From assembly GCF_003032475.1 (NCBI RefSeq), contig NZ_CP028369.1:558001-622000 (forward strand): DNA of 64,000 bases. The letters are read 5' to 3'. Positions 1-8,392 of the stretch are shown here, one piece after another. The position numbers and the translations under genes were made by a program. Every line of letters begins with the position of its first letter. Position 1 is the first letter of the stretch. The notes below the pieces were generated by a model. It was given only the letters and a program-made list of their open reading frames with translations, did not search any database and was not told the origin of the DNA. This DNA comes from Streptomyces sp. P3. Its GTDB lineage: Bacteria; Actinomycetota; Actinomycetes; Streptomycetales; Streptomycetaceae.

Positions 1-1
1 A

Positions 2-85
2 AGAGCCGTACGGCGGGAGTGCCCTACGAAGAGGGAGCGCCGTACGGAAGGAGTGCCGCCCCAAGGGAGCGCCGTACGGAAGGAG
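2..85. repeat. Imperfect ~32-bp direct repeats
   Basis: A 21-bp element beginning GGGAGCGCCGTACGG is identical at 33-53 and 65-85 (period 32). A more diverged copy, with the GCCGTACGGCGGGAG core, lies near 5-20. The repeats lie just downstream of the minus-strand DUF3817 gene. No function is evident; they are non-coding and could extend beyond the left edge of the window. Confidence 0.7.
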
Positions 86-87
86 AG

Positions 88-426
88 CTACGCCTTGATG
101 ATCGCCGCGTCCTCGAACGCGGACGCCGGGACCAGCTCACGGCTGATCCTGCGCTCCACGAAGAAGGCGGCCGTCGGGACGGTCCCGGCCAGCAGCACCC
201 ACAGCAGCTTGCCGACCGGCCACTTCGCCTTGGAGCCCAGGTCGAAGGCGAAGACCAGGTAGAGGACGTAGAGCCAGCCGTGCGCGAATCCGACGACGCG
301 GGTGAAGTCCGCTGCCCCGTCGACGTCCAGGATGTACTTGGCGATGACGCCCAGGCACAGCAGGACCAGCAGCACACCGGTGACATAGGCCAGGACGCGG
401 TAGCGGGTCAGCACGCTCTTCTTCAT
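88..426 (-). CDS. DUF3817 family small integral membrane protein
   Basis: A 112-aa membrane protein with three predicted hydrophobic segments at about residues 11-31, 43-63 and 73-90. The third ends in PTAAFFVERR, the C-terminal signature I associate with DUF3817. No catalytic motif is visible and the function of the family is not known to me. The ATG is followed by a short basic stretch (MKKSVLTRYR), giving an inside N-terminus. It lies about 100 bp downstream of a MarR gene on the same strand, so the two may be co-transcribed. A paralogue occurs at 4781-5125. Confidence 0.85.
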   Translation of the reverse strand: MKKSVLTRYRVLAYVTGVLLVLLCLGVIAKYILDVDGAADFTRVVGFAHGWLYVLYLVFAFDLGSKAKWPVGKLLWVLLAGTVPTAAFFVERRISRELVPASAFEDAAIIKA

Positions 427-528
427 GCCGACGAGCGTAACGACCCGTTCCGGGAGATCTTGCCCCGGGTCGTCGCTCCCGGCGCGTGGCGGTCCGCTCC
501 CGGCCGAAGGCGTCGCGGGGGCGCCGGT

Positions 529-1038
529 TCAGTCCTCTTCGAAGTCGTGCGCGGCGACCCGCAGGGGCCGCAGCATCGCGAAGATCTCCCCGCACTCCTC
601 CGCGTCGTACACCCCGAGCCCGAAGTCCATCGCCATCAGGTCGCGGGTGGCCGCCTCGACGACCTCGCGGCCCTTGCCGGTGATCACGGCGAGCGTGCCA
701 CGGCCGTCGTTGGGGTTGGGGCGCTTGTCCACCAGACCCGACCTCACCAGCCGGTCCACGGTGTTCGTCACCGAGGTGGGGTGCACCTGGAGCCGCTCAC
801 CGATCTTCGACATGGTCAGCTCGCCCTCCTTGGAGAAGGTGAGCAGCACCAGCGCCTCGTAACGCGCGAACGTCAGGCCGTAGGGCTTGACCACCGCGTC
901 CACCTCGGCGAGCAGGATCTGGTGCGCGCGCATGATCGAGGTGATCGCGGCCATGGACGGCACGTTCCCCCAGCGCTGCTTCCAGAGCTCGTCGGCGCGG
1001 GCGATGGGATCGAAGGCGAGACTGAGCGGTTTCGGCAC
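529..1038 (-). CDS. MarR-family transcriptional regulator
   Basis: A 169-aa winged-helix regulator starting at GTG. The N-terminal half provides the dimerisation helices. The HTH lies around residues 75-115 (LTMSKIGERLQVHPTSVTNTVDRLVRSGLV), followed by a wing with the DGRGT sequence typical of MarR proteins (usually DxRxx). MarR proteins normally repress neighbouring exporters or stress genes and release DNA on ligand binding. The MFS exporter lies immediately upstream on the same strand with an 11-nt gap, so the two are probably one operon. The ligand cannot be inferred. Confidence 0.9.
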   Translation of the reverse strand: MPKPLSLAFDPIARADELWKQRWGNVPSMAAITSIMRAHQILLAEVDAVVKPYGLTFARYEALVLLTFSKEGELTMSKIGERLQVHPTSVTNTVDRLVRSGLVDKRPNPNDGRGTLAVITGKGREVVEAATRDLMAMDFGLGVYDAEECGEIFAMLRPLRVAAHDFEED

Positions 1039-1049
1039 GCTTCCAGACC

Positions 1050-2306
1050 TTACCGGCCGGTCACATCGTGGTCAGCCCCGTCTCGCGTTTCGGTCGCGCG
1101 GACCTCCCGGGCCGTGAGGACGCAGGCCAGCGTCCCCAGCACACCCGCCCCCGTGACGGTCCACGCCACCCCCGCCAGCTCGGCGGCGGCCCCCGCCAGC
1201 GCCATGCCGACGCCCTGGCAGGTCATCAGCCCGGCGGTGAGCAGCGTCATGGCCCGCCCGCGCAGCTCCTGCGGCACGTCCCGGACGATCCACTGGTCGA
1301 GGCCGAGGGTGTACGCCGACCCGGCCCCGGCGACGACCAGCAGGAGCAGCGAGACGACGAGGCCGGGGTGGAAGGCGTAGCCGAGGTAGGGCAGCAGGGT
1401 GACGCAGACCAGCGGGAGGGCGATCCGTTCGCGGGCGGCGGGGCGCAGCCGGGCCCCGGCGTACAGTTCGCCGGCGACCGTGCCGACCGGCAGCGCGCAC
1501 ATCAGCAGGCCGAGGCCCATGGAGCCGGCGCCGAGGTCGTCGGCGTACGGCGCGGACAGCGCCTCGGGGGCTACGGCGAACATCGGCGGCACCCAGAAGA
1601 GCAGCAGCAGCGCCCGGGTACGCCGGTCGGCGAGGACCTGCCGGGCGCCCTTGAGGGAGTCGGCGACCAGCGCCCGGCCGGTCCGTGCCCGGGCCGGGCG
1701 GCTGCGGGTGCCGAGGCGCAGCAGCGCGGCCGAGGCGAGGAAGGTGGCGACGGTGAGGAGGAGGGCCTGGCGCGGCGAGGCGACCGTGAGCAGCACGCCG
1801 CCGAGCCCGAAGCCGACGAGCAGGGCGCTCTGCGCGGTGATGCGCAGCAGGGAGCGGCCGAGGACGAACAGGTCGCCTTCGCCGAGGATGTCGGCGAGGG
1901 TCGCCATACGGGTGCCGGCGAAGACCGGCGAGACCACGGCGAGGCAGCAGCGCAGGGCGAGCAGGACGGCGAGGTGCGCGGCCGGCGCCGTCATGAGGAG
2001 CACGCAGGCCGCGCACACCAGGTCGCAGCCGACGAGGACGCGCCGGGCCGGGAAGCGGTCGGCGACGCCGGCGAGCAGGGTGCCGCCGACGACGTAGGGC
2101 AGGAAGCCGACGGCCCAGGCCAGGGCGCTCAGCAGGGGTGAGCCCGTCAGGTCGTAGACCAGGACGGAGAGCGCGATCTCGGCGACGATGACGCCGAGCA
2201 TGGACAGCAGGTGGGCGGCGAAGACGGCCCGGAACTCGCGGACGGCGAAGACCCGGAGATATCCGGTGGGCGGGGCCTCGGCGGCGGCCGTCGTGACGTC
2301 TGACAT
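1050..2306 (-). CDS. MFS transporter, drug-exporter-like
   Basis: A 418-aa integral membrane protein with about 12 hydrophobic helices. A short basic loop after helix 2 contains GVADRFPARRVLV, which matches the MFS motif A pattern. The length and the split into two six-helix halves fit the MFS_3/enterobactin-exporter-like group. It starts at ATG 2306, back-to-back with the ArsR-like regulator gene (86 bp apart) and just upstream of a MarR gene. That context suggests regulated efflux of a small molecule. The substrate is unknown. Confidence 0.88.
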   Translation of the reverse strand: MSDVTTAAAEAPPTGYLRVFAVREFRAVFAAHLLSMLGVIVAEIALSVLVYDLTGSPLLSALAWAVGFLPYVVGGTLLAGVADRFPARRVLVGCDLVCAACVLLMTAPAAHLAVLLALRCCLAVVSPVFAGTRMATLADILGEGDLFVLGRSLLRITAQSALLVGFGLGGVLLTVASPRQALLLTVATFLASAALLRLGTRSRPARARTGRALVADSLKGARQVLADRRTRALLLLFWVPPMFAVAPEALSAPYADDLGAGSMGLGLLMCALPVGTVAGELYAGARLRPAARERIALPLVCVTLLPYLGYAFHPGLVVSLLLLVVAGAGSAYTLGLDQWIVRDVPQELRGRAMTLLTAGLMTCQGVGMALAGAAAELAGVAWTVTGAGVLGTLACVLTAREVRATETRDGADHDVTGR

Positions 2307-2392
2307 GCAGGGCAGCGTGCGCGGACGCGGGCGCGCGTCCTAGAGTTTCGGCCTGGGCCGAATGTTCGCCGGGCGGGTGAGGGGAGGGATGC

Positions 2393-3388
2393 GTGTCCTC
2401 GCGTCTGCACTTCGGGGAGGAGGACTTCCTGCGCTGCCGGTTCGCCGTGTCCCCGCTGTGGGAGACGCAGGAGGCCGCGCGCACGCTCAAGCGGCCCGAC
2501 CGGCACGGCTACCACACGCCCTGGCTGCGCCGGATCCGCACGGCGGCCGGGGCGCTCGACCTGACCGGCCTGTGGCTGGTCATGCCGCGCCGGGGCCACT
2601 CCCCCGACTGGCTGTGCCCGCCGCCGCTGGGCCCCGCGGCCGGGTTCGAGGAGGAGATCGCCGCCGTCCGGGCCGCGGACCCGCGCGCCGCCCGCGAGGA
2701 CACCGCCCGCTCGCTGGCGGACACCCCCGGCGCACTGGACTCGCCGCAGGGGCGGGCCTGGCTGACGGATCCGGAGCGGATGATCCGGGAGCTGTCCGAC
2801 GTGCTGGAGGAGATCTGGCGCACGCTGCTCGCGCCGGACTGGCCCCGGCTGCGCGCCCTGTTGGAGGCGGACGTCGTCTTCCACTCGCGCCGGCTGGCCG
2901 AGGTGGGCCTGGGCGGGTTGCTGCCGGAGATCAACCGGCGGTGCGGCTGGCGGGCCGGCACGCTGACCGTCGCCTCGAACGGCGAGCACGAACGGCATCT
3001 CGGCGGCCAGGGGCTGGTGCTGATGCCGAGCGTGTTCTCGTGGCCGGACGTGGTGAGCGGCTTCGACCCGCCCTGGCAGCCCACGCTGGTCTACCCGGCG
3101 CGGGGCATCGCGGGGCTGTGGAGCGACCCCGCCGACCGCGCGCAGCGCCTCCCCGACGCGCTCGTGCGGCTGCTGGGCCGGGGGCGGGCCGCCGTGCTCG
3201 GCGCGCTCGACGAACCGGCGAGCACGTCGGCCCTGGCGCACCGCCTCGGTCTGGCCCCGTCGTCGGTCTCCGCGCACCTGGGCGTGTTGCGCGAGGCCGG
3301 GCTGCTGGTCTCCCGCCGCTACGGCCACCAGGTGCTCTACGAGCGGACCCCGCTGGGCATCGCGCTGGTGTCGGGCGACGCTCAGTAG
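2393..3388 (+). CDS. ArsR-like winged-helix regulator with DUF5937-type N-terminal domain
   Basis: A 331-aa protein starting at GTG (MSSRLHFGEEDFL). The first ~240 residues resemble the DUF5937 region common in actinobacterial regulators. The C-terminal ~70 residues are a helix-turn-helix with the pattern STSALAHRLGLAPSSVSAHL, ending in a wing with GHQVLYERT. HTH_20/ArsR-type domains of this kind bind DNA as dimers. The gene is divergent from the MFS exporter, so it probably controls that promoter. Its last 7 bp overlap the end of the convergent protease gene. Confidence 0.85.
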   Translation: MSSRLHFGEEDFLRCRFAVSPLWETQEAARTLKRPDRHGYHTPWLRRIRTAAGALDLTGLWLVMPRRGHSPDWLCPPPLGPAAGFEEEIAAVRAADPRAAREDTARSLADTPGALDSPQGRAWLTDPERMIRELSDVLEEIWRTLLAPDWPRLRALLEADVVFHSRRLAEVGLGGLLPEINRRCGWRAGTLTVASNGEHERHLGGQGLVLMPSVFSWPDVVSGFDPPWQPTLVYPARGIAGLWSDPADRAQRLPDALVRLLGRGRAAVLGALDEPASTSALAHRLGLAPSSVSAHLGVLREAGLLVSRRYGHQVLYERTPLGIALVSGDAQ

Positions 3389-4356
3389 AGGCTGCGCAGG
3401 CCGAGGACGTCGCCCCTGCCCAGGGTGCGGGCGCTCGTGGAGCAGGCGAACGAGCTCGCGAACATGGTGAGGTTCTCGTGTCCGGCCCCGGCGTGGGCGA
3501 GGCCGAAGACGTGCCCGGCCTCGTGCGTGGCGACACTGCGGAGGTCGTAGGCGCGGGTGCAGGCGCCGGACGGGCCGTCGGTGAACGCGTAGTCGTGGGT
3601 GTTGAAGCGGACGTCGGCCTCGAGCAGTTCCTCGGGTCCCCCGCCGGGCGCCGGGCGGCTCCAGGAGCAGGCGGTGGCGACGGAGTCGCCGCCGAGGTCG
3701 CCCGTGTCCCAGACGCTCAGGCCGTCGGGGCGCATGCAGCGCGTCTCCCGGTCGATGTCGGCCCTGCTGGAGGTGGTCGACAGATAGCGGGCCCGCGCGG
3801 CGACCCGGTCGTCGAGACCGCAGTCGTTGCGGCTGGCGGTGATGGTGGCGACGGCCTCCTCGAAGGCCCGGCGGGCCTGGGCGCGGGAGATCCCGCCCGG
3901 CAGCCGGCCGTCGCCGAGGAACCACTCGTACGTGCCGTACTCCTTGCGGCCCGCGGTGGCGTAGGCGGGGTCGGCGCAGGGCGCGGGGGCGTCGGCGCGG
4001 CTGCCCCGGACGGCCTCGGCGCTGGCCTCGTAGGCGTAGGAGACCGTGCCGTCGGCGGTGACCGTCAGGGTGAAGCCGTGCGCCGACCCGTCCGCGGTGA
4101 GGGAGTCGACGCCGACCGTCGTGCCGGGCTCCGGCACCGCCAGGCCCGCGCCGTCGTGGGTGACCACGCGTCCGACCACGGGGCAGTCGCGCACGGAGGA
4201 GCCGGCGGGCAGGTCGTCGACGGTGAGCTCGCCCCGGGCGAGCGGGCAGGCGGGCGTTCGGGGCGCCTGGCCCACGCAGACCGCCGCCAGCGTCGCAGCC
4301 AGGAGGAGCGCCGTGATCGCCCTGCCGGGACGGCCCGGCCCTCGCCGCCCTGCCAC
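3382..4356 (-). CDS. Secreted matrixin-like (M10) zinc metalloprotease
   Basis: A 324-aa protein with an N-terminal basic stretch and hydrophobic segment (about residues 14-30) acting as signal peptide or anchor. The metzincin zinc site HEAGHVFGLAH is at residues 278-288, with a Met-turn methionine at about 298 (TMFAS). This arrangement fits peptidase family M10A. Residues 35-100 form a β-rich region of unknown role. Several cysteines suggest disulfides outside the cell. It starts at GTG 4356. A propeptide cysteine switch is not obvious. The substrate is unknown. Confidence 0.82.
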   Translation of the reverse strand: MAGRRGPGRPGRAITALLLAATLAAVCVGQAPRTPACPLARGELTVDDLPAGSSVRDCPVVGRVVTHDGAGLAVPEPGTTVGVDSLTADGSAHGFTLTVTADGTVSYAYEASAEAVRGSRADAPAPCADPAYATAGRKEYGTYEWFLGDGRLPGGISRAQARRAFEEAVATITASRNDCGLDDRVAARARYLSTTSSRADIDRETRCMRPDGLSVWDTGDLGGDSVATACSWSRPAPGGGPEELLEADVRFNTHDYAFTDGPSGACTRAYDLRSVATHEAGHVFGLAHAGAGHENLTMFASSFACSTSARTLGRGDVLGLRSLY

Positions 4357-4490
4357 CGCACACTCCCCTTCGACGCCGCGCCGACGCGCGGAACACGATC
4401 GACCCGGGAGACATTAGTCATGCGGCGGAGGCCGGAGCCCCGCCGATCCGCGCCCGTGCGGAGGACGGACCGGACGGGCGTCCCGGACGG

Positions 4491-4784
4491 TCACGGCGCG
4501 AGGTGCCGCTCCACGGTCGCCACTTTCGAGGTGAGCCCGTCCGTCACACCGGGGCGGATGTCCGCCTTCAGGACGAGGGAGACGCGCGGGGCGCGCGCCT
4601 CGACGGCGGCGACGGCCCGCCGGACGACGTCCATCACCTCGTCCCACTCGCCCTCGACGGAGGTGAACATGGCGTCGGTGCGGTTCGGGAGGCCGGACTC
4701 GCGGACCACCCGAACGGCGTCGGCGACGTACTCGCCGACGTCCTCGCCGACGCCCAGGGGGGTGACGGAGAAGGCGACGATCAT
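4491..4784 (-). CDS. MTH1187/DUF77-family thiamine-binding-like protein
   Basis: A 97-aa cytosolic protein with ferredoxin-like α/β character: [10 protein letters not shown] at the start and [12 protein letters not shown] near residue 70. These are hallmarks of the MTH1187/YkoF-like DUF77 family, some members of which bind thiamine or its pyrimidine. The ATG at 4784 overlaps the stop of the upstream DUF3817 gene by 4 nt (ATGA), so translation is probably coupled. A much longer in-frame reading upstream antisense to the AIM24 genes is discounted because the family begins at this methionine. Confidence 0.85.
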   Translation of the reverse strand: MIVAFSVTPLGVGEDVGEYVADAVRVVRESGLPNRTDAMFTSVEGEWDEVMDVVRRAVAAVEARAPRVSLVLKADIRPGVTDGLTSKVATVERHLAP

Positions 4785-5125
4785 GCGTTCACCACGCCTT
4801 CCCTGCGGGCGCGGGAGGCGATGACCGCGTCCTGCGACTCGCGGCGCAGCCGGCGCTCGGCGAAGAACCCGCCGGTCGGCAGGACCGCGAGGACGAAGTA
4901 GAGGGCCGCGGTCTTCGGGGACCACTTCGTGCGGTTCCAGGCGTCGGCCCAGAAGAGCAGGTACAGGACGAAGAATCCGGCATGGACCCAGCCCATCACT
5001 CGCACGGCGTCGAAGTCGGTGGTCCGCTTCAGCACCGAGCAGACCAGCAGCAGGAGGAACGACACGGCCTCCGGGGCGGAGACCAGGCGCAGGCGGCGGA
5101 GGGCGGAGGCGGTCTTCAGGTCCAC
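4781..5125 (-). CDS. DUF3817 family small integral membrane protein (second copy)
   Basis: A 114-aa paralogue of the protein at 88-426. It has three hydrophobic segments and the conserved [10 protein letters not shown] close to the third. The cytoplasmic N-terminus carries a basic RRLRLVS stretch. It is translationally coupled (4-nt overlap) to the DUF77 gene downstream. The shared upstream region 5126-5286 also serves the divergent AIM24 operon. Function unknown. Confidence 0.85.
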   Translation of the reverse strand: MDLKTASALRRLRLVSAPEAVSFLLLLVCSVLKRTTDFDAVRVMGWVHAGFFVLYLLFWADAWNRTKWSPKTAALYFVLAVLPTGGFFAERRLRRESQDAVIASRARREGVVNA

Positions 5126-5286
5126 GGGTCACCTTCGGGTGGGGTGCGGCGATGGGCAGGAGGTTTGTGAATGCACGCACAAGCGTTCGTCCATTGTGAC
5201 AAACGGTCCCCCTAAGGGTGCGTTCAGGGTCTTGCTCCACCTCCGGGTGCTGTTCGGCGCACCCGTCCGGCCGATACCTTCGCCCC

Positions 5287-5925
5287 GTGGCGATGTTTCG
5301 ACTCCAAGGCAGCAAGGTGCTGGCCGTCGACATGACCGGGGACGCCGTGAAGGCGAAGAACGGCTCGATGGTCGCGTACGACGGGCAGATGGCCTTCAAG
5401 AAGCTCAGCGGCGGCGGTGAGGGCATCCGGGGCATGGTGACCCGGCGGCTCACCGGCGAGCAGATGACCGTGATGGAGGTGAGGGGGCAGGGCACCTGCT
5501 GGTTCGCCGACCGGGCGAGCGAGATCAACCTCGTGCAGCTCAGGGGCGACAAGCTGTTCGTCGAGTCGAGCAATCTGCTCGCGACCGACGCAGGCCTGCG
5601 GACGGGCACCAGCTTCACCGGGGTGCGCGGCGCGACCCAGGGCAACGGGCTGTTCACGACGACCGTCGAGGGCACCGGCCAGGCGGCGATCACGTCGGAC
5701 GGGCCGGCCGTGGTGCTGCGCGTCAGCCCGCAGTACCCGCTCACCGTCGACCCCGGCGCCTATGTCGCGCACCAGGGAAACGTCCGGCAGTCCTTCCAGT
5801 CGGGGGTGACGTTCCGCACCTTCCTGGGCGAAGGCGGCGGCGAGGCCTTCCAGATCCGCTTCGAGGGGGACGGCCTGGTGTACGTCCAGCCGAGCGAGCG
5901 CAACACGATCGCGGGGGACGTGTGA
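5287..5925 (+). CDS. AIM24-family protein 1 of 3
   Basis: A 212-aa protein of the AIM24/TRAP-like β-roll family: dense β-strands, many Gly, and motifs such as [13 protein letters not shown] and [15 protein letters not shown]. The chosen start is GTG 5287 (next in-frame ATG 5293). The reading frame extends to 5218, but that part ([10 protein letters not shown]...) is not family-like. It is the first of three consecutive AIM24 genes, with one nucleotide between its stop and the next ATG. In bacteria the family is mostly uncharacterised; the mitochondrial member affects respiratory-chain assembly. No catalytic residues are visible. Confidence 0.88.
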   Translation: MAMFRLQGSKVLAVDMTGDAVKAKNGSMVAYDGQMAFKKLSGGGEGIRGMVTRRLTGEQMTVMEVRGQGTCWFADRASEINLVQLRGDKLFVESSNLLATDAGLRTGTSFTGVRGATQGNGLFTTTVEGTGQAAITSDGPAVVLRVSPQYPLTVDPGAYVAHQGNVRQSFQSGVTFRTFLGEGGGEAFQIRFEGDGLVYVQPSERNTIAGDV

Positions 5926-5926
5926 G

Positions 5927-6577
5927 ATGACCTTCCGTGAGATCAACTCCAAGATGATCGAGGCGACCGTCGTCCCCGGCGCCCGGCTCTTCAGCCAGCG
6001 CGGGGCCATGCTGGCCTACCGCGGCGAGGTGTCCTTCACCCCGAACGTCCAGGGTGGACAGGGCGGGGTGATGTCCATGATCGGGCGGCGGCTCGCCAAC
6101 GAGGACACGCCGCTGATGACCGTCGAGGGCAGCGGCACGGTCCTCTTCGGGCACGGCGGGCACCATGTCCAGGTCATCCGGCTCAGCGGCGACACGCTGT
6201 GCGTCGAGGCGGACCGCCTGCTCGCCTTCGAGGGCACCCTTCAGCAGGGCACGATGTTCCTGGGCTCGCAGGGCGGCGTCATGGGCATGGTCCGCGGGCA
6301 GATCAGCGGACAGGGGCTCTTCACCACCACCCTCAAGGGCCACGGGGCCGTCGCCGTGATGGCCCACGGCGGGGTGTTCGAGGTCCCGATCACCCCGCAG
6401 CGCCCGGTCCACGTCGACCCGCAGGCCTACGTCGCCCACCACGGCGACGTCCGCAACAAGCTCTCGACGGCGCTCGGCTGGCGGGACATGGTGGGCCGCG
6501 GTTCCGGCGAGGGCTTCCAGCTCGAGCTGAGCGGCAGCGGTGCGGTGTTCGTCCAGGCGTCGGAGGAGAAGCTGTGA
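5927..6577 (+). CDS. AIM24-family protein 2 of 3
   Basis: A 216-aa β-rich protein parallel to its neighbours. SQRGAMLAYRGEVSF near residue 25 and GQGLFTTTLKGHGAVA near 130 correspond to the same positions in protein 1. DPQAYVAHHGDV near residue 165 matches [12 protein letters not shown] of protein 1. It begins with ATG one nucleotide after the previous stop, and its own stop overlaps the next GTG start by 4 nt. The three proteins are therefore probably made at linked levels and may assemble together. Function unknown. Confidence 0.88.
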   Translation: MTFREINSKMIEATVVPGARLFSQRGAMLAYRGEVSFTPNVQGGQGGVMSMIGRRLANEDTPLMTVEGSGTVLFGHGGHHVQVIRLSGDTLCVEADRLLAFEGTLQQGTMFLGSQGGVMGMVRGQISGQGLFTTTLKGHGAVAVMAHGGVFEVPITPQRPVHVDPQAYVAHHGDVRNKLSTALGWRDMVGRGSGEGFQLELSGSGAVFVQASEEKL

Positions 6578-7386
6578 GCATGTACGGGGCACCGGGCGGC
6601 GGCCCGACGGTGCACGACCCCATGACCCTGCCGGTCGACGACAACGTGAACAGCTACACCTTCTGCGTGGAACTCAAGGGGAGCCAGTGGTTCCTGCAGA
6701 AGGGGAAGATGATCGCCTACTACGGGTCGATCGACTTCAACGGCGTCGGACACGGCCGGCTGGACCGTCTGGTGCGCACTTCCTTCCATTCGCCTCTGCA
6801 CGCGAGCGACTGGGTCGTGGCGGAAGGCTCGGGCAAGATGCTCCTCGCCGACCGGGCCTTCGACGTGAACTCCTACGACCTCGAGAACGGCAACCTGACC
6901 ATTCGCTCGGGCAATCTGCTTGCTTTTCAGCCAAGTCTGTCGCTCAAGCAGTCGATCGTGCCGGGATTTCTCACCCTCATCGGAACCGGAAAGTTCGTGG
7001 CCGCGTCCAACGGTCCGGTGGTGTTCATGGAACCCCCGCTCCGGGTGGACCCTCAGGCCCTCGTCGGCTGGGCCGACTGCCCCTCCCCGTGCCATCACTA
7101 CGACCACGGGTACATGACCGGCGTGATGGGCGGTCTACGTGCACTGACGGGCCTCGGCGGCGCCTCGGGGGAGGAGCACCAGTTCGAGTTCGTCGGCGCC
7201 GGGACGGTGCTGCTGCAGTCGACCGAGACCCTCATGGCCGAGCAGGCCACGGGAGCGGTTCCGCACGAGCCCGGAGTGCCCGGCGCGGGCGGCGTCCCAG
7301 GTGGGCACGGGGGCCACGGCACGCCGTCCGGCACACCGCGCCTTCCCGGACAGCTGGGGGACCTCCAGCGTCGCTTCGGGCTGTGA
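6574..7386 (+). CDS. AIM24-family protein 3 of 3, with Gly/Pro-rich tail
   Basis: A 270-aa protein with the same β-roll core (KGKMIAYYGSIDFNG; DPQALVGWADC) but two differences. A DCPSPCHHYDHGYM segment carries two Cys and several His and could bind metal. A C-terminal Gly/Pro/His-rich extension of about 45 residues ends in QLGDLQRRFGL. The start is GTG 6574, overlapping the previous stop (GTGA); ATG 6580 is the alternative. It ends the AIM24 operon. Function unknown. Confidence 0.86.
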   Translation: MSMYGAPGGGPTVHDPMTLPVDDNVNSYTFCVELKGSQWFLQKGKMIAYYGSIDFNGVGHGRLDRLVRTSFHSPLHASDWVVAEGSGKMLLADRAFDVNSYDLENGNLTIRSGNLLAFQPSLSLKQSIVPGFLTLIGTGKFVAASNGPVVFMEPPLRVDPQALVGWADCPSPCHHYDHGYMTGVMGGLRALTGLGGASGEEHQFEFVGAGTVLLQSTETLMAEQATGAVPHEPGVPGAGGVPGGHGGHGTPSGTPRLPGQLGDLQRRFGL

Positions 7387-7442
7387 GCGGTAGTCTGCGG
7401 AGTGTGACATCGAACGCGTGCGCACCGTCACACCACCCGTAC

Positions 7443-7481
7443 TAGTTCGCCTTTCAACATTTTAGGTAGACTTCATTTATG
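7443..7481 (+). promoter_or_regulatory. Possible leaderless promoter of the AbsC-like gene
   Basis: No Shine-Dalgarno sequence precedes ATG 7479. A -10-like TAGACT lies at 7467-7472, so transcription would begin at about the A of the start codon. This suggests a leaderless mRNA. The -35 region is poor and the stretch is A/T-rich compared with its surroundings. Inferred from spacing only. Confidence 0.35.
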
Positions 7482-7955
7482 GAGACCGAAACGGCCACGC
7501 GCTGGCTGACCCAAGCGGAGCAGTGCGCCTGGCGCACCCATCTGGAGGTCAACAGGCTGTTGACGTACCAGCTCGAGAAGGATCTTCAGCCGTTCGGACT
7601 GACCATGAACGACTACGAGATCCTGGTGAACCTCTCCGAGTCGGAGGGCGTCCGGATGCGCATGAGCGACCTCGCCTCCGCCACCCTCCAGTCCAAGAGC
7701 CGGCTCTCGCACCAGATCACCCGTATGGAGAACGCCGATCTGGTACGACGGGAGAACTGCGAGTCCGACCGCCGCGGCCTGTACGCGGTCCTGACCGACC
7801 ACGGCATGGAGACCATGCAGAAGGTCGCGCCGCACCATGTGGACTCCGTGCGGCGACACTTCATCGACCTCCTCTCCCCCGAGGCCCTGGCGGAACTCTC
7901 CAAGGCCCTGAAGCCCGTCGCGGAGAACCTCCGCGGGCGGCGGGGACGGTCGTAG
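7479..7955 (+). CDS. absC: AbsC-like MarR-family regulator
   Basis: A 158-aa MarR protein. The HTH lies at about residues 60-100 (MRMSDLASATLQSKSRLSHQITRMENADLV), followed by the wing motif ESDRRGLYAVLT. Length, sequence and position relative to scy/filP match my memory of S. coelicolor AbsC (SCO5405), a zinc-responsive regulator needed for antibiotic production under some conditions. Candidate metal ligands include the paired histidines near residue 125 (APHHVDSVRRHF) and an Asp/Glu-rich N-terminal helix. It stands alone, convergent with a histidine-kinase pseudogene. Orthology is inferred from memory, not searched. Confidence 0.75.
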   Translation: METETATRWLTQAEQCAWRTHLEVNRLLTYQLEKDLQPFGLTMNDYEILVNLSESEGVRMRMSDLASATLQSKSRLSHQITRMENADLVRRENCESDRRGLYAVLTDHGMETMQKVAPHHVDSVRRHFIDLLSPEALAELSKALKPVAENLRGRRGRS

Positions 7956-7961
7956 CACCCC

Positions 7962-8390
7962 CTACGCGGTGACGGCCGGCAGGCGGAGCTCGAACAGGGC
8001 CCCGCCTGCCGGCGTCTCACCGACCGTGAGCGTGCCCTTGTGCCGCGCCGCCACGTCCCTGGCGATCGGCGACGACTGCCGGCAGCGGCGGGAAGCCGAC
8101 CGCCACGACCGTCAGGGCGGTGCGCAAGGCGCCGCGTTCGACGGGCTGCGGGGCGCCGGTGTGCACGGTCAACGGACCCTTGCCTGGGTCCTGGACCCGC
8201 AGGGCGGCGAACCGGTGGCCGGCCGTCCGGCCGTCGACGTTCGCGGAGCCGTCGTCGAAGCGGGACTCCTGCGGAGCGTGGACACCGCCCGGGGCGGCGA
8301 GTGGCTGGTGTACGCGCGTACCGGCAAGGTCACGCAGGACCTCGACGGCCCACCCGCCGGAACCGACCCGCCCGCAGGCGTCTCGGGCGG
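7962..8390 (-). pseudogene. Remnant of a two-component sensor histidine kinase
   Basis: The minus strand carries two unlinked pieces of one sensor-kinase gene. The 3' piece (about 8070 to the stop at 7962) reads SPIARDVAARHKGTLTV then GGALFELRLP, the usual end of a HATPase domain. The upstream piece (about 8390 to 8085) reads GPLTVHTGAPQPVERGALRT then ALTVVAVGFPPLP, typical of the region before the second membrane helix. The pieces are in different frames and lack HAMP, HisKA and most of the ATPase domain between them. No start codon or partner regulator is visible. From memory, a two-component pair (SCO5403/5404) sits here in S. coelicolor. Confidence 0.65.
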
Positions 8391-8392
8391 TC

